Assembly (NCBI GenBank): GCA_947460825.1
Contig: CANHHA010000013.1
Span: 1-64,000, forward strand
Reading direction: 5' to 3'
DNA from: Flavobacteriales bacterium
GTDB lineage: Bacteria; Bacteroidota; Bacteroidia; Flavobacteriales_D; Crocinitomicaceae
Length of the DNA stretch: 64,000 bases
The notes below the pieces were generated by a model that saw only the letters and a program-made list of their open reading frames with translations, was not told the DNA's origin and ran no database searches. Both the position numbers and the translations under genes were made by a program. The first letter of the stretch is position 1; every line of letters begins with the position of its first letter. Shown here piece by piece: positions 1 to 8,527 of the stretch.

Positions 1-93
1 ACCAATACATTGTACTTCGGTAAAGTGTGACGGGTCGGTGATGATGTAAAAATTCTTGCCCGACCGGTGTTTTCGGTATTGAGGAAAGCTCAT
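1..93 (-). CDS. hypothetical protein, N-terminal fragment
   Basis: An open frame of 31 codons reads leftwards from an ATG at 93-91 to the window edge without a stop and begins MSFPQYRKHRSGKNFY. The ATG overlaps the TAA of the hydrolase gene to its right (TAATG), the coupling used repeatedly in this window, which supports it as a real translated start. I do not recognise a domain in so short a piece. The gene continues beyond position 1 and would be the downstream partner of the alpha/beta hydrolase. Confidence 0.6.
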   Translation of the reverse strand, partial: MSFPQYRKHRSGKNFYIITDPSHFTEVQCIG

Positions 94-872
94 TATCCCT
101 GTTTATGAATAAACGCAATGGCTAATTTATTAAACGCCTCGGGTTGTTCTACATTCACTACATGTCCGCATTGCTGCACAATTTCAAGGGTTAAGTTTGG
201 ATTGTCTTTAACAATTTCTTTTGCTGTTCCAACAAATAAGTGGTCTTCACTTCCCATGATATATAGTGCTTTTTCATCTTTATTTTCATGATGAAGGTAG
301 GTGAGGTATTTGGTGAGACGACCGGTTAATTTAAACCATCGTTTGAACTCTTTATTCATGAGTTTTTTTGCCTCCCCAATAAAGATAATACGCGATTCTT
401 TATGATTTTTTTTGGGCATCATGATGTTTGCAAACAGCTTATACAAAGCCATATAAGGCAAAACGGGTTGAAGTATTCTTCCGAGTCTTAGAAAAAATCT
501 AGATTTAATATCCATTTGGGTAATCGCTCCAGCAAAAATCATGGATTTCACCATTTTCGGATAGTTAACAGCGATTTGACGGATTATAATACTTCCCATG
601 GAAACACCGATAAAGTGTGCTTTTTGGATGTTGAGAAAATCGATGACTTCCGCCACTTCTTTGGCGATTAGTTCAAAGGAATAGTTGCGGTGTTGCGGGA
701 GACCTTGGGACTTACCATGCCCTCTTAAGTCAATGAGCACGACATTGAAGTGTGCTTGGAAATCCCTAATTTGTTTGAACCAAACGTTAGAACTTCCTCC
801 AAAACCATGAATGAATACGGTCCATTCGGTGCTATTCGGATGAGTAAGTACTTTGTGATGTAGCATGTGCAA
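93..872 (-). CDS. alpha/beta hydrolase
   Basis: This 259-residue protein is a soluble alpha/beta-hydrolase-fold enzyme. The oxyanion-hole strand reads FIHGFGGSSNVW (about 20-31), the nucleophile elbow is GVSMGS with Ser91, and the likely acid and base are Asp210 (MGSEDH) and His237 (CGHVVNVEQP). A helical cap with hydrophobic stretches lies around 110-170. No signal peptide is visible, so it is probably cytoplasmic. The substrate cannot be read from sequence; esterase, lipase or C-C hydrolase are all possible. It lies downstream of dnaK but is separated from it by a strong terminator, so it probably has its own promoter, and it is translationally coupled to the fragment at the window edge. 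Confidence 0.85.
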   Translation of the reverse strand: MHMLHHKVLTHPNSTEWTVFIHGFGGSSNVWFKQIRDFQAHFNVVLIDLRGHGKSQGLPQHRNYSFELIAKEVAEVIDFLNIQKAHFIGVSMGSIIIRQIAVNYPKMVKSMIFAGAITQMDIKSRFFLRLGRILQPVLPYMALYKLFANIMMPKKNHKESRIIFIGEAKKLMNKEFKRWFKLTGRLTKYLTYLHHENKDEKALYIMGSEDHLFVGTAKEIVKDNPNLTLEIVQQCGHVVNVEQPEAFNKLAIAFIHKQG

Positions 873-875
873 AAA

Positions 876-903
876 TAGAAAAAGGGCTCCGAAGAGCCCT
901 TGA
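876..903 (-). terminator. rho-independent terminator of dnaK (UUCG loop)
   Basis: On the minus strand an 8-bp perfect stem AAGGGCTC/GAGCCCTT encloses a TTCG tetraloop and runs straight into TTTTT. It sits between the dnaK stop and the hydrolase start. The plus strand also has a T-run after the stem (904-909), so the hairpin could work in both directions, but only minus-strand genes flank it. Confidence 0.85.
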
Positions 904-922
904 TTTTTTAATTTATGTGCGA

Positions 923-2830
923 TTATTTTTTCTCGCTTACCTCTTCGAAGTCTACATCGGTTACTTCATCATCAGGATTTCCTGCATTCGCTTGTTCTCC
1001 ACCTTCCGCTGATCCACCGCCTTGTGTGTTTGCTGCATTATACATGTCTTGCGATGCTGCTTGGAACACTTGGTTTAGTTTTTCCATGGCAGGCTCAAGG
1101 TTCTCCATGTTTTTTGCTTCGAATTCTTTTTTCAATTCATTCAGCGCATCTTCGATTCCTTGTTTTTTATCCGCTGGAATTTTATCACCGTATTCCTTTA
1201 TTTGACGTTCCGTCTGGAAAATCGTAGAATCCGCTTTGTTGATTAAATCTGCTTCCTCACGTTTTTTCTTGTCAGACTCGGCATTGGCTTGCGCCTCCGC
1301 TTTCATGCGTTCGATTTCTGCGTCGGTCAAGCCAGATTTAGATTCAATTTTTATCGATTGTTCTTTACCTGTTCCTTTGTCTTTGGCAGAGATATTCATG
1401 ATCCCGTTGGCATCTATATCAAAGCTCACCTCAATTTGTGGTACACCTCTAGGCGCCGGTGGAATATCAGACAATTGAAATCTCCCTAAGGTTTTATTGT
1501 CTCCTGCCATAGCGCGTTCACCTTGAAGCACGTGGATGTCTACTGCGGGCTGACTGTCAGATGCAGTAGAGAAAACTTCCGATTTTTTCGTTGGAATGGT
1601 TGTGTTCGCTTCGATGAGCTTCGTGAATACACCACCCATGGTTTCAATCCCTAATGAAAGTGGAATTACATCAAGTAATAATACATCTTTAACCTCACCG
1701 GTAAGCACACCACCTTGTATGGCAGCACCAACGGCTACCACTTCGTCTGGGTTTACTCCTTTCGATGGAGCCTTTCCAAAGAACTTCTCTACGGCATCTT
1801 GAATTATTGGAATACGTGTTGAACCACCCACTAAGATTACTTCGTTAATGTCTTTTGGACTCAATCCCGCATTCTTTAGTGCAGAACGACAAGGCGCGAT
1901 GGTTCGTTCAACGATTTCTGAAATCAATTGCTCGAATTTTGCGCGCTGTAAGGTTCTAACCAAGTGTTTTGGAATCCCATTCACCGGCATGATGTACGGT
2001 AAGTTTATTTCACTTGAAGTGGTTGATGAAAGTTCAATTTTAGCTTTTTCTGCGGCTTCTTTCAATCGTTGAAGGGCCATAGGGTCTTCTCTAAGATCAA
2101 TTCCTTCTTCACTTTTGAATTCGTCTGCCAACCAGTTAATGATTGCGTTATCCACGTCGTCTCCTCCAAGGTGCGTATCTCCGTCGGTAGAAAGTACTTC
2201 AAAAACACCGTCTCCAAGTTCAAGGATGGATACATCATGTGTTCCACCACCGAAATCGAAAACAACGATTTTTTGATCGATTCCTTTTTTGTCTAACCCA
2301 TAAGCAAGCGCCGCTGCGGTAGGCTCGTTAATGATTCTTTTGATGATTAATCCAGCAATTTCACCGGCTTCTTTCGTGGCTTGGCGTTGTGCATCATTAA
2401 AGTATGCAGGTACAGTAACTACTGCTTCCGTTACTTCTGTTCCTAAATAATCTTCTGCGGTTTTTTTCATTTTTTGCAAAATGATGGCAGAAATTTCTTG
2501 TGGAGAATATAAACGGTCATCGATTTTTACCCGCGGCGTATTGTTTTCGCCTTTTACTACCAAATAAGGAACACGCTTTGTTTCTGCGACAGAATCGTCG
2601 TAGCTACTTCCCATGAATCGCTTAATTGAATAGATTGTTTTGGTAGGGTTAGTGATGGCTTGACGTTTGGCTGGATCTCCAACTTTACGCTCGCCTCCAT
2701 CTATAAATGCAACTACCGATGGCGTAGTTCTTTTTCCTTCTGAGTTCGTGATTACCACTGGCTCATTTCCTTCCATGACCGATACGCAAGAGTTGGTGGT
2801 ACCTAAGTCAATTCCAATTATTTTTCCCAT
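923..2830 (-). CDS. dnaK: molecular chaperone DnaK (Hsp70)
   Basis: This 635-residue Hsp70 uses ATP to bind and release unfolded segments, working with DnaJ and GrpE. The nucleotide-binding domain (about 1-380) starts with the phosphate-binding motif [16 protein letters not shown] and has the signatures [15 protein letters not shown] and [13 protein letters not shown]. The [11 protein letters not shown] segment opens the substrate-binding beta domain (about 385-500), followed by the helical lid and an acidic tail ending EEVSEKK. One deviation stands out: many DnaKs have GGGTFDVS where this has GGGTHDVS. Neither dnaJ nor grpE is adjacent. A strong terminator follows. No exact TAnnTTTG box was found in the 145 bases upstream. 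Confidence 0.98.
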   Translation of the reverse strand: MGKIIGIDLGTTNSCVSVMEGNEPVVITNSEGKRTTPSVVAFIDGGERKVGDPAKRQAITNPTKTIYSIKRFMGSSYDDSVAETKRVPYLVVKGENNTPRVKIDDRLYSPQEISAIILQKMKKTAEDYLGTEVTEAVVTVPAYFNDAQRQATKEAGEIAGLIIKRIINEPTAAALAYGLDKKGIDQKIVVFDFGGGTHDVSILELGDGVFEVLSTDGDTHLGGDDVDNAIINWLADEFKSEEGIDLREDPMALQRLKEAAEKAKIELSSTTSSEINLPYIMPVNGIPKHLVRTLQRAKFEQLISEIVERTIAPCRSALKNAGLSPKDINEVILVGGSTRIPIIQDAVEKFFGKAPSKGVNPDEVVAVGAAIQGGVLTGEVKDVLLLDVIPLSLGIETMGGVFTKLIEANTTIPTKKSEVFSTASDSQPAVDIHVLQGERAMAGDNKTLGRFQLSDIPPAPRGVPQIEVSFDIDANGIMNISAKDKGTGKEQSIKIESKSGLTDAEIERMKAEAQANAESDKKKREEADLINKADSTIFQTERQIKEYGDKIPADKKQGIEDALNELKKEFEAKNMENLEPAMEKLNQVFQAASQDMYNAANTQGGGSAEGGEQANAGNPDDEVTDVDFEEVSEKK

Positions 2831-2975
2831 GTTAACTATTGTTTTTAAATGTTGACATCACCCCATTTTCAATTTATGTGCCATGCCTGTATATCATGAA
2901 ATAATATGACAAAGAGATAAACACGGCAGGTTTTAGGTGACGATTTGGCAGAATTCCTGAATTTTATCGCTTGTA

Positions 2976-3386
2976 TTATGCCGTTTTAGCCAGTTTTGAT
3001 TTTGTAGCTAACCAAGCCATGGGAATATATGCCATGCTTAAATCTAGGATATCAAACCACAACGGGGCATTGATCATGTATACAGCCATGATGCCACCAA
3101 TAAAAAATAGGGAGCCGATGGTATAAACTACATAGGTGGCATATGTTCTAACAAATAAGAGTGCAACCAAACAACCGCTTAGTGTACCCATGGCGTGAGC
3201 GATGAAAGGGAAAATATAATATTTGAGAGGGAGTCCACTAAAGGCTTCCATTCCTTCAGGCGTATCAAAATTCACTCCGTTGGGAAACGAGAATATTTTC
3301 GTTCCCAGTTCAATGAAACTGCCATTTACCATGGCGCCTACAAAAAGACCGAGGAATAATCCGAGAATTATTCGAAGGGTGTTCAT
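2976..3386 (-). CDS. small multi-pass membrane protein
   Basis: The 136-residue product has four hydrophobic segments at about 3-22, 52-82, 84-107 and 109-130, so it is probably an inner-membrane protein. I do not recognise the family. Its ATG overlaps the stop codon of lpd (TAATG), so it is almost certainly co-transcribed and translationally coupled with lpd, but nothing in the sequence shows a link to dihydrolipoyl dehydrogenase activity. The last residues are lysine-rich, which suggests a cytoplasmic C terminus. Confidence 0.75.
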   Translation of the reverse strand: MNTLRIILGLFLGLFVGAMVNGSFIELGTKIFSFPNGVNFDTPEGMEAFSGLPLKYYIFPFIAHAMGTLSGCLVALLFVRTYATYVVYTIGSLFFIGGIMAVYMINAPLWFDILDLSMAYIPMAWLATKSKLAKTA

Positions 3387-4777
3387 TACAAGTGAATTAC
3401 TTCGCCATAAGCTGCCGCTGCCGCTTCCATGATCGCTTCGGACATGGTCGGGTGGGGGTGAACCGTTTTGATGAGGTCCATTCCTGTGGTTTCTAGTTTA
3501 CGAACCGCAACGATTTCAGCAATCATTTCGGTAACGTTCGCTCCAATCATGTGAGCTCCTAGCAATTCGCCGTATTTCGCATCAAAAATTAATTTAACAA
3601 AACCATCCTTAGCGCCAGCTGCACTTGCTTTTCCTGAAGCAGAGAATGGGAATTTACCAATTTTAATTTCTCGTCCAGCGGCTTTAGCCGCCTTTTCTGT
3701 CATTCCAACAGAAGCAACTTCTGGTGAGCAATACGTACATCCTGGGATGTTGCCGTAATCTAAGGGCTCAGGGTGATGTCCGGCCAATTGCTCCACACAA
3801 ATGATTCCTTCGGCTGAAGCAACGTGAGCTAGGGCTGGGCCAGGTACTAAATCGCCAATGGCGTAATACCCCGGAATATTCGTTTGATAGAATTCATTAA
3901 CAGGTATTTTTCCTTTGTCTTGAATAATACCAACATCTTCTAATCCTAAACCTTCTATGTTTGCTTGTATTCCAACAGCAGATAATACGACGTCGCATTC
4001 GATTTTTTCTTCTCCTTTTGCTGTTTTAACCGTAACGATGCAGCCTTTACCTGTGGTATCAACGCTTTCAACTGACGCTTCAGTCATGATTTTAATACCG
4101 GATTTTTTGAATGATTTCTCTAGTTGTTTTGATACTTCTTCATCTTCTACAGGGACAATGTTTGGCATGTATTCTACGATGGTTACTTCTGTACCCATGG
4201 TATTGTAGAAATATGCGAATTCTACTCCAATCGCTCCAGATCCAACCACTACGAGTTTTTTTGGCTGTTTATCTAGGGTCATTGCTTTTCGATACCCAAT
4301 AATCTTTGTTCCGTCTTGTGGAAGATTCGGCAATTCTCTCGAGCGTGCTCCCGTGGCTATTATTACGGCTTTGGTTGCAGAATAGGTGGTGCTTTTTCCG
4401 GATTCGTCTACGACAATCACCTGCTTTCCTGGGGCTATCGTTGCGCTCCCCATGATTACATCGATTTTATTTTTTTTCATTAAAAACTGGATGCCATTAC
4501 TCATACCATGGGCTACGTCACGAGAACGTTTAACTACGGCATTAAAGTCAGCGCTGGCTTCTTTCACATTGATTCCATAATCTGAAGCATGTTGAAGATA
4601 TTCATACACTTGTGCACTTTTTAATAAGGCTTTGGTCGGAATACATCCCCAGTTCAAGCAAATTCCGCCTAACTCTTCACGCTCGATAATCGCTGTTTTC
4701 ATCCCTAATTGGGATGCTCTAATGGCGGTTACATATCCACCTGGTCCACTTCCGATTACTATAATATCGTAATTCAT
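3386..4777 (-). CDS. lpdA: dihydrolipoyl dehydrogenase (E3)
   Basis: This FAD-dependent disulfide oxidoreductase reoxidises the lipoyl group of 2-oxoacid dehydrogenase and glycine cleavage complexes and passes electrons to NAD+. The 463 residues are normal for the family. The N-terminal FAD site is IVIGSGPGGY, the redox-active pair is Cys40/Cys45 in GGICLNWGCIPTKA, the NAD-binding fold starts at VVVGSGAIGVEFA, and the C-terminal base pair is His442/Glu447 in HPHPTMSEA. The fused E1 of a 2-oxoacid dehydrogenase is encoded about 21 kb away at 25617; no E2 gene is in this window. A TAATTTTG box lies 17 bases upstream. Confidence 0.97.
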   Translation of the reverse strand: MNYDIIVIGSGPGGYVTAIRASQLGMKTAIIEREELGGICLNWGCIPTKALLKSAQVYEYLQHASDYGINVKEASADFNAVVKRSRDVAHGMSNGIQFLMKKNKIDVIMGSATIAPGKQVIVVDESGKSTTYSATKAVIIATGARSRELPNLPQDGTKIIGYRKAMTLDKQPKKLVVVGSGAIGVEFAYFYNTMGTEVTIVEYMPNIVPVEDEEVSKQLEKSFKKSGIKIMTEASVESVDTTGKGCIVTVKTAKGEEKIECDVVLSAVGIQANIEGLGLEDVGIIQDKGKIPVNEFYQTNIPGYYAIGDLVPGPALAHVASAEGIICVEQLAGHHPEPLDYGNIPGCTYCSPEVASVGMTEKAAKAAGREIKIGKFPFSASGKASAAGAKDGFVKLIFDAKYGELLGAHMIGANVTEMIAEIVAVRKLETTGMDLIKTVHPHPTMSEAIMEAAAAAYGEVIHL

Positions 4778-4794
4778 ATTCGTTAATTTGAAGA

Positions 4795-4802
4795 CAAAAT
4801 TA
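4795..4802 (-). promoter_or_regulatory. -7 promoter box of lpdA
   Basis: TAATTTTG on the minus strand matches the Bacteroidota -7 consensus TAnnTTTG and ends 17 bases before the lpdA ATG. No convincing -33 TTG was found at the usual spacing. The rest of the 163-base gap between lpdA and the lipoprotein gene shows no further gene or strong hairpin. Confidence 0.5.
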
Positions 4803-4940
4803 AGGAAAATAGCTGAAAGCGCGGTATGGTTTTATCCCTGGTTTTTTTTAACCCAAAGGACAACGCATACTGCCTTACTGCTTACATGGAAAAAACGAGT
4901 GTAATCTATTGATTGAATAATGGTAAGAGCCCTGTGAAAA

Positions 4941-5462
4941 TTAAAATGAGGTATGTCCTTGCCAAGGCCAATAAGGGTTAATCTTGCTTGATTCTTCCGA
5001 CCAAATCGATTTTTCTTTTTTTAATAGTATTTCCTTATATGGCCTATAAGAATTATGGAAAATGGTATCGGAAGGTTTTATGTATTTCTTGCTTAGTATT
5101 AATTCAATGGTATTTTTTTGTTCCTTCATGTGGGATAACCGTATGTTTTTTGACCCATAGGTTAATGCCCATTCCTTCATCGATTGAATATATTTTTCTG
5201 GAGTTTTGCTAAACACGACCACAGATTCAACTCCCAGGGAATCTTCAAAGTCAATAATTGAGGTGTGCGACAATTGGTTCTTCACACAGCCACTTGCCTT
5301 ACTTGGGTTAATATACTCAATCGTATATCCCTTTCTGTGTTGCTTGATGATTTCGTTTTGGTAAACAATGCAATCACATTCATTCATGAACCGATCACTC
5401 AATTCAGTCTGCTGACCGCAGGAAAAAAGCAGTAAGGATAAAACGCATAGCCTATATATCAT
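4941..5462 (-). CDS. hypothetical lipoprotein
   Basis: The 173-residue product starts with a short type II signal peptide (MIYRLCVLSLLLFSC) whose lipobox LFSC puts the lipidated cysteine at about residue 15. The mature part is mixed alpha/beta with cysteines at about 29, 31 and 59. I do not recognise a family. The gene lies 19 bases downstream of the Fur-family regulator stop codon, so the two may share a transcript, which would make it a possible member of the metal regulon; nothing in the protein itself proves that. Confidence 0.7.
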   Translation of the reverse strand: MIYRLCVLSLLLFSCGQQTELSDRFMNECDCIVYQNEIIKQHRKGYTIEYINPSKASGCVKNQLSHTSIIDFEDSLGVESVVVFSKTPEKYIQSMKEWALTYGSKNIRLSHMKEQKNTIELILSKKYIKPSDTIFHNSYRPYKEILLKKEKSIWSEESSKINPYWPWQGHTSF

Positions 5463-5481
5463 GGGGTAAAAATAGCGTTTT

Positions 5482-5871
5482 CTACGTGGCTTGACAACTC
5501 GGACATGTTCCAGAGATAGTCAAGAATAATTCTTTTATTTGGTAGGTGTCTGGCAGCTTAACATGAATCAATTGTTCTTCCAAACATTCGATTTTCTTGC
5601 AAGTAATACAGCTGAAATGTAAATGGTCATGTGCGTGCGTATGAGATTCATCGCAACTGGTGCAGCGCGCGTAATTTATTGTTCCATCGACATTGACTAT
5701 TTTATGAATCTTATTTTCCATTACCAGGCGATCTAATACACGATAAACCGTTACTCGATCGCAGGCGCCTTTAACCCGTTCAAAAATTTCGGGCTGACTT
5801 AACGCGAAGTCCGAGCTTGAAATTTCATGTAACACCGCCTGTTTTGCTTTAGTATTTCGAGGAATAGACAT
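5482..5871 (-). CDS. Fur-family transcriptional regulator, probably zinc-responsive (Zur)
   Basis: This 129-residue protein has the Fur-family winged helix in its N-terminal half (LSQPEIFERVKG..CDRVTVYRVLDRL) followed by the metal-sensing dimerisation domain. That domain carries a His-rich run HTHAHDHLHF and two CxxC pairs (CITC and CPSC) that would form the structural zinc site. It is slightly shorter than typical Fur (about 145-150), as many Zur-like proteins are. Its divergent neighbour is a ZnuD-like TonB receptor, and the 70-base space between them holds two near-identical palindromes. Together these favour a zinc sensor over Fur or PerR, but metal specificity is inferred. The regulator probably controls its own gene too. 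Confidence 0.88.
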   Translation of the reverse strand: MSIPRNTKAKQAVLHEISSSDFALSQPEIFERVKGACDRVTVYRVLDRLVMENKIHKIVNVDGTINYARCTSCDESHTHAHDHLHFSCITCKKIECLEEQLIHVKLPDTYQIKELFLTISGTCPSCQAT

Positions 5872-5884
5872 TTTTTTTACTTAT

Positions 5885-5899
5885 TGCAACAAAATTGCA
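5885..5899. promoter_or_regulatory. Fur/Zur-type operator, box 1
   Basis: The 15-mer TGCAACAAAATTGCA is an inverted repeat with TGCAA/TTGCA arms. It matches box 2 (5923-5937) at 12 of 15 positions. It sits upstream of the TATATTTG promoter box of the receptor gene and about 14 bases from the regulator's own ATG, so a bound repressor could act on both genes. Confidence 0.7.
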
Positions 5900-5909
5900 C
5901 TAAATATTT

Positions 5910-5917
5910 TATATTTG
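5910..5917 (+). promoter_or_regulatory. -7 promoter box of the TonB receptor gene
   Basis: TATATTTG fits TAnnTTTG exactly and lies between the two operator boxes. A TTG at 5884-5886, 23 bases upstream and overlapping box 1, could be the -33 element. Transcription would then begin near 5922, at the left edge of box 2. Confidence 0.65.
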
Positions 5918-5922
5918 CAAAA

Positions 5923-5937
5923 CGCAACAATGTTGCA
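5923..5937. promoter_or_regulatory. Fur/Zur-type operator, box 2
   Basis: CGCAACAATGTTGCA contains the perfect palindrome GCAACA-A-TGTTGC. It covers the predicted transcription start of the receptor gene, four bases before its first ATG, which is the position expected for a repressor that blocks initiation. Confidence 0.75.
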
Positions 5938-5941
5938 TTAA

Positions 5942-8200
5942 ATGATTTTACCAATGAAGCACGTGTTTTTATGTTATGTGTTATTTGTCTTGAACGGTTT
6001 CTTTCAAGGGCAATCACTAACCGTGCAGGTTTTTGATTCGATTCGCAATGTACCACTCGCAGATGCTACAGTGTATTGCGTGGAATACGACCAAACGGTC
6101 ATGACCAACGCCAGTGGAAACAGTGTTTTTCCGCTAAATGTGAACAGTAACCTCACCTTCAAGATCATAGCGCTCGGGTATAGAAGTGCGTTTTTTACCG
6201 TATTACAGGGTCAGAATGTTGTTCAAATACGGGTGTTGCCAGTTCACTTAGACATGCATGAGGTAACAGTTTCCTCCGGGTCGCTCATTCAATCCAATAA
6301 AAATCCCTTTCATATTGAATCTCAAAAGATGTCCTCGCTTGGGATGATTTCCAATCTAACCCTTGGTGAGGCATTGGCTAAAATTCCAGGAGTTTACAAC
6401 GCAGCTTTGGGCAATGGAATTTCAAAACCCGTGATTCGTGGAATGCAGGGCATGCGCGTGGTCACCTTATTGAACGGGTTGCGCTTAGAAGGACAACAAT
6501 GGGGCGGTGATCATGGGATTGGAATTACCAGTCTTGGCGTGTCTGCCGTGGAGGTAATCAAAGGTCCAGCCAGTTTGTTGTATGGTGCTGATGCCTTGGG
6601 TGGTGTTGTCTATTTGGTGGATGCTCCGTTTGCGCCCTCTAATGCACGTGCCTTGGAGTTTCAAACCGAAGGATTTTCTAATACCTTGGGAGGTAGGGCT
6701 CAATTTATTTATAAGGAATCGTACCGTAAATTCAGATGGTTTGTGGCTTCTACCTACTCTAATCATGCTGATTTTCAATTGCCTTCAGGTAAATTCGCGA
6801 AAAATTCACGGTTTAATGATTTTGGTGCCAAACTGAATATGTCTTACACCGGAAAACGGAGTTTATATTCCTTGCGTTACACGGCAAGCCATTCCGTTGC
6901 GGGTATTCCTGGGCATACCCATGATTCCTTGGCTACTCCGTTGACATTTCAAGTGGATGAACGAGAAAGAAGTTATGAACTACCTGCACAGTTTTTTCAG
7001 AATCATTTGCTGCAGGCAACTGCTAATTTTTATAGGGATCGATATGAGGTGATGGCCATGTATGGTGCTACGGTAAACCGTTTGATTGAATTTGATGAGA
7101 AAGTTACCATCCCATCCCTGAGTATGAATTTATCGAATCACTTGGTGCAAGTCAGGTGGCTAGTTAAATGGAATAAGTCGACGCGTCTTATCGCGGGTAT
7201 ACAAGCAATGCTGCAGCAGAATGTCAATGCCTTGAATGCTTCGGACACCTTAATTCCTAATGCGCAATCTGTTGATGTGGGAGGATATGTTAGTGTGAAT
7301 CACGAGCATAAAAAATGGAATCTTCAGGCAGGGATTCGGTATGACCGCAGGGCCATCTATGGCATCGATTTGCCCTTTCAAGAAAAGATGAGTTTTAATG
7401 GGTTAAATGGAAGTATCGGGGCGGTGAGAAGTTCTGAATCCATGGTATTTAGAACTTCTTTGTCCAGTGGATTTAGGGCCCCGCACTTAACCGAGCTATT
7501 TTCGAATGGGTATCATCACGGGGCACTCCGCTATGAGGTTGGGGAGACTTCATTAATTCCTGAAAAAGCAGTACAGTTAGATGTTACCATGGAGTGGAAT
7601 CAGGCACATGGTGCGTTGGTATTTAACCCCTTTGTTAGTTACATCAAAGATTACATTTATTTAGAGCCGATGGGAGTGTTATTCGATGGTATCCCGGGAT
7701 ATCGGTATGTTCAAAATAATGCAGTGTTGTTTTCTGGGTTGGATCTGTCTTATCACGTTCACCCGCATTTTGCGCACGGATTACATTGGGAAATTTCCCT
7801 TTCTTACCTGCATGTGAGTGCGCTGGGCGACAGTGCCGTTTCTATGATTCCTCAGCCGCGAATGCAGCATGTGTTGCGCTATGAATTTGAATCAAAAAAC
7901 TTCTTAAAAATCAAAGAGATAAACGTTCAATCAACCACCATGGGGCCTCAAAATAATGTGGCCTACCTCGAAACCACGTCAAAGGCTTATCATGTATTAG
8001 ATTTTTCCTTGGTTTTTGCTTTTGGTAAGGCAGATCAGTTTACTATTAAAGGAGGTGGGAGAAATGTCCTCAATGCTACGTATATCGATCATCTATCCCG
8101 CTTAAAAAACATTCAAATGCCCTTTCCGGGAAGAAATTTCTTCCTTGGTGTTGGATATAATTTCAATAGTAATTTTAAAAACAAACCATATGAAAACTAA
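5942..8200 (+). CDS. TonB-dependent outer-membrane receptor, ZnuD-like (probable zinc uptake)
   Basis: The protein has 752 residues from the first ATG, or 748 from the ATG at 5954, which gives the cleaner signal peptide MKHVFLCYVLFVL. A carboxypeptidase-regulatory-like beta-sandwich (about 26-105) precedes the plug domain (about 125-228, with IRGMQGMRVVTLLNG and VEVIKGPASLLYG) and a 22-strand-type beta-barrel. Histidine-bearing loop motifs (GQQWGGDHG near 191, GIPGHTHD near 321-328, and SNGYHHGALRYEVG in the barrel) resemble zinc receptors of the ZnuD type. Import would use TonB-ExbBD energy. Two Zur-like boxes flank its promoter. It overlaps the next gene by 11 bases. Zinc is inferred; another metal or a metallophore is possible. 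Confidence 0.9.
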   Translation: MILPMKHVFLCYVLFVLNGFFQGQSLTVQVFDSIRNVPLADATVYCVEYDQTVMTNASGNSVFPLNVNSNLTFKIIALGYRSAFFTVLQGQNVVQIRVLPVHLDMHEVTVSSGSLIQSNKNPFHIESQKMSSLGMISNLTLGEALAKIPGVYNAALGNGISKPVIRGMQGMRVVTLLNGLRLEGQQWGGDHGIGITSLGVSAVEVIKGPASLLYGADALGGVVYLVDAPFAPSNARALEFQTEGFSNTLGGRAQFIYKESYRKFRWFVASTYSNHADFQLPSGKFAKNSRFNDFGAKLNMSYTGKRSLYSLRYTASHSVAGIPGHTHDSLATPLTFQVDERERSYELPAQFFQNHLLQATANFYRDRYEVMAMYGATVNRLIEFDEKVTIPSLSMNLSNHLVQVRWLVKWNKSTRLIAGIQAMLQQNVNALNASDTLIPNAQSVDVGGYVSVNHEHKKWNLQAGIRYDRRAIYGIDLPFQEKMSFNGLNGSIGAVRSSESMVFRTSLSSGFRAPHLTELFSNGYHHGALRYEVGETSLIPEKAVQLDVTMEWNQAHGALVFNPFVSYIKDYIYLEPMGVLFDGIPGYRYVQNNAVLFSGLDLSYHVHPHFAHGLHWEISLSYLHVSALGDSAVSMIPQPRMQHVLRYEFESKNFLKIKEINVQSTTMGPQNNVAYLETTSKAYHVLDFSLVFAFGKADQFTIKGGGRNVLNATYIDHLSRLKNIQMPFPGRNFFLGVGYNFNSNFKNKPYEN

Positions 8201-8399
8201 CATGTTATTTATTGCTTTACTCGGGTTAATGGCGGGGTCATTCTCGGCGTGTAAAAAGAACAAATGTGAAGATTGCCATTACGACAAGGCTGGAGCCGAG
8301 ATTGAGCTTGGTGAAAAATGTGGAGATGAGATGGAGGGGTTAGAAGCGAATGGCTATACAGATACAACGGGTACGTATATTGTCCATTGCGGGCATTGA
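8190..8399 (+). CDS. small Cys/His-rich lipoprotein
   Basis: This 69-residue lipoprotein starts at ATG 8190, inside the 3' end of the receptor gene (11-base overlap, different frame), so the two are translationally coupled. The signal peptide ends in the lipobox FSAC with lipid-bearing Cys21. The 48-residue mature part holds Cys26, Cys29, His30, Cys44, His66, Cys67 and His69 (KCEDCHYD early and HCGH at the very end), a density that suggests metal binding. Its place behind a Zur-controlled receptor suggests periplasmic capture of zinc or a role in receptor function. The function is unknown. A longer frame exists upstream, but the signal peptide fixes the start. Confidence 0.75.
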   Translation: MKTNMLFIALLGLMAGSFSACKKNKCEDCHYDKAGAEIELGEKCGDEMEGLEANGYTDTTGTYIVHCGH

Positions 8400-8421
8400 A
8401 GATTCCTTTTGCATCATTGTT

Positions 8422-8446
8422 AAATCCGGTTTATCCGGATTTTTTT
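8422..8446 (+). terminator. rho-independent terminator of the receptor/lipoprotein operon
   Basis: An 8-bp stem AAATCCGG/CCGGATTT with a TTTAT loop is followed by a run of seven T. It lies 22 bases after the lipoprotein stop and closes the putative zinc operon before purL. Confidence 0.85.
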
Positions 8447-8504
8447 GTTAATAAAGTGGGGGCTGAATCTTTGCCTCAACGGGTATTGACTTAAAGATAT
8501 TCCG

Positions 8505-8512
8505 TACTTTTG
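8505..8512 (+). promoter_or_regulatory. -7 promoter box of purL
   Basis: TACTTTTG fits TAnnTTTG, with a TTG at 8486-8488 sixteen bases upstream. The box lies 15 bases before ATG 8528 and overlaps an in-frame TTG at 8510, which argues that 8510 is not the start of the protein. Confidence 0.65.
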
Positions 8513-8527
8513 TTCCTGAAATTTATC

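Noticed and set aside
1596-2296. Several plus-strand frames inside dnaK
   Set aside because: They are antisense to a highly conserved gene and show no domain or start signal.
2831-2975. Heat-shock-type or standard promoter in front of dnaK
   Set aside because: The nearest match (TATCTCTTTG, minus strand) has the wrong spacer inside the -7 box, and no CIRCE-like inverted repeat was found.
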